Below are positions 60,195 through 64,000 of a stretch of DNA of 64,000 bases, piece by piece. The DNA comes from Mesorhizobium sp. B2-1-8. GTDB lineage: Bacteria; Pseudomonadota; Alphaproteobacteria; Rhizobiales; Rhizobiaceae. A model generated the notes under the pieces. It had not been told where the DNA came from and did not search any database. It saw only the letters and a program-made list of their open reading frames with translations. The stretch spans positions 6,053,501 through 6,117,500 of the forward strand of contig NZ_CP083952.1 in NCBI RefSeq assembly GCF_006442545.2, read 5' to 3'. Every line of letters begins with the position of its first letter. The first letter of the stretch is position 1. Position numbers and translations under genes: made by a program.

Positions 60195-61103
60195 TCAGTT
60201 CTTCCGTTCCTTGACCTCGAAACCGGCTTTGAGAGCCAGATCGCGCAGGTTGCGATAGCCCATCGTCGCATAGGTGAGCGGGTGGGCCTTGGCCGGATCC
60301 TGTTCGGCCTCGACCACCAGCCAGCCGGCATAGCCATTGTCGGCCAGCACCCGCAAAAGCGTCAAATAGTCAATGGACCCATCTCCCGGCACGGTGAAGA
60401 TGCCTTCCATCACCGCGCCCATGAAGCTCATATCCAGGGCGCGAGTGCGCTTCAGCACATCCGGTCGCACATCCTTGCAATGCACGTGGACGACGCGGCC
60501 GACATGCCGCCGCAGCAGCGCCTCGGGATCGCCGCCGGAAAACAGGCAATGGCCGGTGTCATAGAGGAGGCCAACGGCTTGCCCTGAACCGGCCATCAGC
60601 CTGCCGATCTCGTGATCCGTCTCGACGATGGTTCCCATGTGATGGTGAAAGGCCATGCCGACGCCGAAATCGGCGAACCGTTCGGCCAGTCGCGTTATCT
60701 TGTTGCCGTAGGACTTCCACTCGCCGTCGGCAAGCTTGGGACGCTGCGAGATAGGATCGTGAATGGCGCCATGGCGGCCGCGCGACGTATCGGCGTATAC
60801 GACGTGCTTGGCGCCGAGGTCGCGCAGCAGCGTCAGATGCGGCAGGATGGCCTCGAATTCCTCCTCGACCTCCTTTTCGCAGATCCGGCCATCGTACCAG
60901 CCGGAGACGAGTTTAAGGCCATGGGTCGCGAGAACCGCAGCCAGCACCTTGCTGGCACGTGGGAACTTGCCGCCGAGCTCCGTTCCCGCATAGCCGGCTT
61001 CAGCAGTTTCGGAAAGGCAGACTTCGAGTGGCGTATCCCCGCCCAGCTCGGGCACGTCGTCGTTGCTCCATGTGATCGGATTTATGCCTATGCGGACAGC
61101 CAT
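60195..61103 (-). CDS. iolE: IolE-like myo-inosose-2 dehydratase family protein
   Basis: 302 residues from the second of two adjacent ATGs (61103), chosen because GAGGAG is then five bases upstream; 61106 is the alternative. The TIM-barrel markers are RIGINPITWSNDDVPELGG, AGYAGTELGGKFPR and LVSGWYDGRICEK. Further on are VGMAFHHHMGTIVET, LLYDTGHCLFSGGDP, VHVHCKDVRPDVL and VPGDGSIDYLTLLRVL. These match IolE, which dehydrates 2-keto-myo-inositol. It is first in the importer operon; with the IolG-like gene it points to cyclitol breakdown. The classic iolB, iolC and iolD genes are not in this window, so a related substrate is possible. Confidence 0.83.
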   Translation of the reverse strand: MAVRIGINPITWSNDDVPELGGDTPLEVCLSETAEAGYAGTELGGKFPRASKVLAAVLATHGLKLVSGWYDGRICEKEVEEEFEAILPHLTLLRDLGAKHVVYADTSRGRHGAIHDPISQRPKLADGEWKSYGNKITRLAERFADFGVGMAFHHHMGTIVETDHEIGRLMAGSGQAVGLLYDTGHCLFSGGDPEALLRRHVGRVVHVHCKDVRPDVLKRTRALDMSFMGAVMEGIFTVPGDGSIDYLTLLRVLADNGYAGWLVVEAEQDPAKAHPLTYATMGYRNLRDLALKAGFEVKERKN

Positions 61104-61340
61104 CATCGCTCCTCATCGGACAGGCCGTGCCATTGCTGGCGGCGCCTCATCCGAACCAATCAGGTCGGTGAAGGCGTTCCGCTTGTGGTCTGTCTGGCCC
61201 GTCGTTCCCTCTTTCTTTTCATCTAAGCGCCGATCTGTCTCCATCGCGAGAGCCAGTTTGATGGGAAGTGAAGGTGCCAGTTTCAATCGGCGCGGCGCTC
61301 GCCTAAGCTCGATCCGCTCTCATGCCGCGAGGCTTTTCCG

Positions 61341-62819
61341 ATGCAGATATCAAGGCGAAGGCGCCAAGCCTTTCCGATGGACGCGCTGATCATCGATCGA
61401 ACAATCGATGAACCGATCCATCGCCAGCTCTATCGGCAGATTGCCGCGATGATCCGTGGGCGTCGTCTGGCACCGGGATCGGAATTGCCGTCGACGCGCG
61501 CGCTGGCCGAGGATCTGGGCCTCGCCCGTAACACTATCGTCGGTGCATATGACCAGTTGGCGACGGAAGGCTATCTTGCAAGCCGGCAGGGCGCGCGCCC
61601 GGTGGTCATCGACCTGCCCGTGAACTCTACCGATCAAGGCAGCAAACCCGTGGCCACGGCAATCCATCGCCCGCTTTCCAGGCGCGGCGAGAGCCTGATG
61701 CAGCAACCCTTTCATCACGGATCGCCGGGACGCTTTGCCTTTCATCCGGGCATGCCGGACCCGCAAAACTTCCCGTTTGGCGTCTGGGGCAGGCTGCTCG
61801 CGCACCGGGCAACGTATGGCGCCGACATGTTGTTCGGCACCTATCATGTGACCGGCCTGCCGGCGCTCAAGGAGGCAATTGCCGGCTACCTGATCTCGGC
61901 CAGGGGGGTGCGGTGTTCTCCCGAACAGATCGTCGTGACGACGGGAGCGCAGGCGGCGTTCGATCTGCTGGCGCGTCTGCTGCTCGATCCGGGCGACACG
62001 GTCTGGCTGGAGGAACCGGGCTATTACGCGGCCAAGGCGACTTTCACCGTCGCTGGCGCCAATATTCTGCCGCTTGTCGTCGACCGCGACGGCTGGCAGA
62101 TGAGCCAGCCCGAGGTTTCACCGCGCCTGATCTATGTGACGCCCGCCTGCCAGCATCCCTTGGGGATCACAATGCGCATGGACCAGCGGCTGCGGCTGTT
62201 CGAAATCGCCGAGCGCAACAATTCCTGGATCATCGAGGATGATTTCGACGGCGAGTACAGATTTCAGGGAAGGCCGGTCCCCGCCATACAGAGCATGGAT
62301 TACGCTGACCGGGTCATCTATGTCGGCACTTTTGCCAAGTTGCTGTTTCCGGCGCTCCGGCTGGGGTTCATGGTCTTGCCCGTCGCCTTGTGCGAGGGCA
62401 TTCCGCATGCCCTGAGCACCACCGGGCAGTTCGCACCCCTGGTGCTTCAGGCGGCGTTGGCCGATTTCATCGATGAAGGCCACATGAGCCGCCACCTCAA
62501 GCGCATGCGTCGCATTTACGCCGAGCGACGCAAGTTTTTCTACGAATTGTGCGAGACCGAACTGGCCGGTCACATGACCCTTTCGGCGGCGGAAGCCGGA
62601 ATCCAGGTCGTTGCCTCGCTTCACGAACGTTGCGACGATCGGGCGGTCGTGCATTGCGCAGACAAACTCGGCGTCAACGCATCGCCGCTGTCGAAATATT
62701 ACTGGTCATCCTCCGGTAATGGCCTGGTGCTTGGCTATGCCGCCTGCAACAGGGCCGAGAGCGAAGCGGGAATCCGACGTCTGCGCCAGGCCATCGAGCA
62801 CGTGCGGAATTTGTCATGA
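61341..62819 (+). CDS. MocR/PdxR-type transcriptional regulator (GntR HTH fused to aminotransferase domain)
   Basis: 492 residues. Residues about 20-90 form a GntR winged helix (IHRQLYRQIAAMIRGRRLAPGSELPSTRALAEDLGLARNTIV). Residues about 130-490 form a class I aminotransferase-like domain with PLP-binding pattern: VTTGAQAAFDLLARLLLDPGD, IIEDDFDGEYRF and the Schiff-base region YVGTFAKLLFPALRLGFM. In this family a PLP-linked ligand controls DNA binding. The start at 61341 has GAGGC upstream; an ATG at 61377 is an alternative. It diverges from the iolE/importer operon, with 237 bases between, and may control it or the following C45 gene. Confidence 0.88.
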   Translation: MQISRRRRQAFPMDALIIDRTIDEPIHRQLYRQIAAMIRGRRLAPGSELPSTRALAEDLGLARNTIVGAYDQLATEGYLASRQGARPVVIDLPVNSTDQGSKPVATAIHRPLSRRGESLMQQPFHHGSPGRFAFHPGMPDPQNFPFGVWGRLLAHRATYGADMLFGTYHVTGLPALKEAIAGYLISARGVRCSPEQIVVTTGAQAAFDLLARLLLDPGDTVWLEEPGYYAAKATFTVAGANILPLVVDRDGWQMSQPEVSPRLIYVTPACQHPLGITMRMDQRLRLFEIAERNNSWIIEDDFDGEYRFQGRPVPAIQSMDYADRVIYVGTFAKLLFPALRLGFMVLPVALCEGIPHALSTTGQFAPLVLQAALADFIDEGHMSRHLKRMRRIYAERRKFFYELCETELAGHMTLSAAEAGIQVVASLHERCDDRAVVHCADKLGVNASPLSKYYWSSSGNGLVLGYAACNRAESEAGIRRLRQAIEHVRNLS

Positions 62820-63730
62820 GCTCGCCTGCCCGCGATGAACCAGTGGTTGGCCCTCGATTTGAACAGTTTCCGCGATACTGGGCCGAACTGCAGGGCCTGG
62901 CCAGCGGGCTCGAATTGAGGTTCGATGATGTCTTCCTGTGGAACTGCCGCGGCGACATATGGGCGATGGCTCCGGATGGCTGCACGACCGTGCAATTGCC
63001 CGGTTCACCGCATGTCATCGGCCACAATGAAGATGGCGACCCGGATTTTGCCGGCCCTTGCGCACTGGCCCATGTCGCTTCCGAAGGCGGCAATGCATTC
63101 ACCGCCTTCGTCTATCCCGGCTCGCTGCCCGGCCATACATTCGCGGTCACGTCGAGAGGGCTTGTGCAGACGGTCAACAACATCCGGCCGCTAGCCGGCG
63201 GCGCGGGAACGCCGCGCATGGTGCTCGCCGAGCTATATTCGACGCACCCGGTCTCGACGCGGCGCTGGCGCTGCTCAGATCGGCACCGCGCGCTGGCGCC
63301 TTTCACCTCACCTTGGCGCAAGCTGGAGACGAGCGGCTTCTCAGCGTGGAGTTCACCGCTCAAGCCCTGTCGGCCGATCGTGTCGAAGCGGCGCGTGTCC
63401 ATTCGAACCATCTGATCCATGCCGACACCGGACGCATGTCGCAGATCGTCACCGGTTCGTCGGGCGTGCGCCAGCGGCGGGGCGAAGCGGCTGCTGGATC
63501 AGGCGCCTCAGTCTGAGCCGCAAAGCCGCGCGCTCGGCATATTGTGGGACGCGGCGGACCAAGAGCTGCCGATCTATCGCACCGATCCGGCCGACAGCGA
63601 TGTCGAGAATACACTCGCAAGCGCCGTCTTCCGCGTCGGGGCTGACAAGGTCGAGTGGGCTGTCTACGATGCAACACACGAAGCAGCGCGCTTCGAAATG
63701 CGGGATAGGCTGGTGCCTGTCGCGACGTGA
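62816..63730 (+). pseudogene. C45 peptidase-family (acyltransferase-like) gene with two frameshifts
   Basis: The ATG at 62816 overlaps the regulator stop (ATGA). The first frame gives VGPRFEQFPRYW, then DGCTTVQLPG with the predicted nucleophile Cys56, and HVIGHNEDGDPDF, typical of the isopenicillin N acyltransferase group. Near 63229 the reading must move one frame to continue LAR-AIFDAPGLDAALALL, and near 63478-63482 it must move back to give RR-AKRLLDQAP and ILWDAADQELPIYR. The first fits a missing base; the second fits an extra G in a four-G run. Together they restore a 305-residue protein to 63730. As read, the first frame stops at 63415. This could be a decayed gene or two assembly errors. 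Confidence 0.75.
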
Positions 63731-63744
63731 ACAGGAACGGGGCA

Positions 63745-64000
63745 ATGCCAGACGAAGTCGTCGCTGAGTCGCCGCGCACCATCGAGGATCTGAGAGCGCT
63801 GGCGCTCTCGGTCGGCCGCGACGAAGCAGGTTTTTCCCTCGGGTCCAAGGCGCATGATGTCTTCGCCAAGCTGGTCGACGCGCCCGAACAGTCCGCGGTC
63901 CGCTCGATCTCGGAACTTGCCAGTCAGTTCGGCATCAATCCGTCGACGCTGACCAGGCTGGCCAAGCGTCTCGACTTCGAAGGCTTCAGCGATTTCCAGG
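63745..64000 (+). CDS. RpiR/MurR family transcriptional regulator, partial
   Basis: The gene runs off the right edge after 85 codons. It begins MPDEVVAESPRTIEDL at 63745, with AGGAACGGGG upstream, 14 bases after the C45 gene. The N-terminal HTH_6 domain is plain: FSLGSKAHDVFAKLVDAPEQSAV, SISELASQFGINPSTLTRLAKRL and the following DFEGFSDFQ, which is the family signature. The missing part should hold a SIS sugar-phosphate-binding domain. Such regulators sense sugar phosphates, which fits the nearby cyclitol/sugar operon. Confidence 0.85.
   Translation, partial: MPDEVVAESPRTIEDLRALALSVGRDEAGFSLGSKAHDVFAKLVDAPEQSAVRSISELASQFGINPSTLTRLAKRLDFEGFSDFQ

Overview
The window looks like chromosome or megaplasmid DNA of a GC-rich alphaproteobacterium, most likely a rhizobial species close to Mesorhizobium. 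This is an inference from overall composition, frequent GTG/TTG starts, ATGA/GTGA gene overlaps, DUF6894-type and other small rhizobial proteins, and the mix of sugar ABC importers with MocR and RpiR regulators. No rRNA, tRNA, CRISPR array, transposase or integrase gene was recognised.

Region 1 (1-8400) is ordinary metabolism and regulation. It holds a taurine/nitrate-type ABC importer (permease and binding protein), an HD-domain protein, two Crp/Fnr regulators, a DUF2231 plus sorbosone-dehydrogenase-like pair, and several small rhizobial proteins. Region 2 (8714-17948) is a polysaccharide or glycan cluster. A tightly overlapping plus-strand operon encodes GT2, an ABC exporter, two GT2 enzymes, a methyltransferase and a GT4. 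Convergent minus-strand galE and a UDP-glucuronate-decarboxylase-like gene provide nucleotide sugars. Region 3 (18776-29449) holds a Tat-type HExxH protein and a second, unusual set of glycan enzymes: an FkbM methyltransferase and a GT4-GT25 fusion that share an N-terminal domain, two tandem GT2/TPR paralogues, and a 1,274-residue four-module enzyme.

Region 4 (about 29660-50803) is the centrepiece. Two very large paralogous genes encode proteins with an N-terminal DUF4347-like domain (conserved His and Cys), hundreds of collagen-type Gly-X-Thr triplets (310 in the first, 748 in the second) and a nearly identical C-terminal tail. They are followed by a type I secretion ABC transporter with a degenerate C39-like domain, its HlyD-family adaptor and a Sel1-repeat protein. 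The two genes share a conserved 5' leader containing paired TTTAC elements. The triplets are almost free of proline and nearly always end in Thr. The adjacent glycosyltransferases and methyltransferases could modify those Thr residues; this is a hypothesis. The whole looks like a secreted, possibly glycosylated, surface-collagen system.

Region 5 (50800-64000) begins abruptly with a truncated ABC ATPase that marks a rearrangement junction. It continues as a minus-strand carbohydrate block: GH51 arabinofuranosidase, ArsR-type regulator, sugar-phosphate isomerase family protein, IolG-like dehydrogenase, a complete sugar ABC importer and an IolE-like dehydratase. Divergent from this are a MocR regulator, a twice-frameshifted C45 peptidase-family gene and the start of an RpiR regulator.
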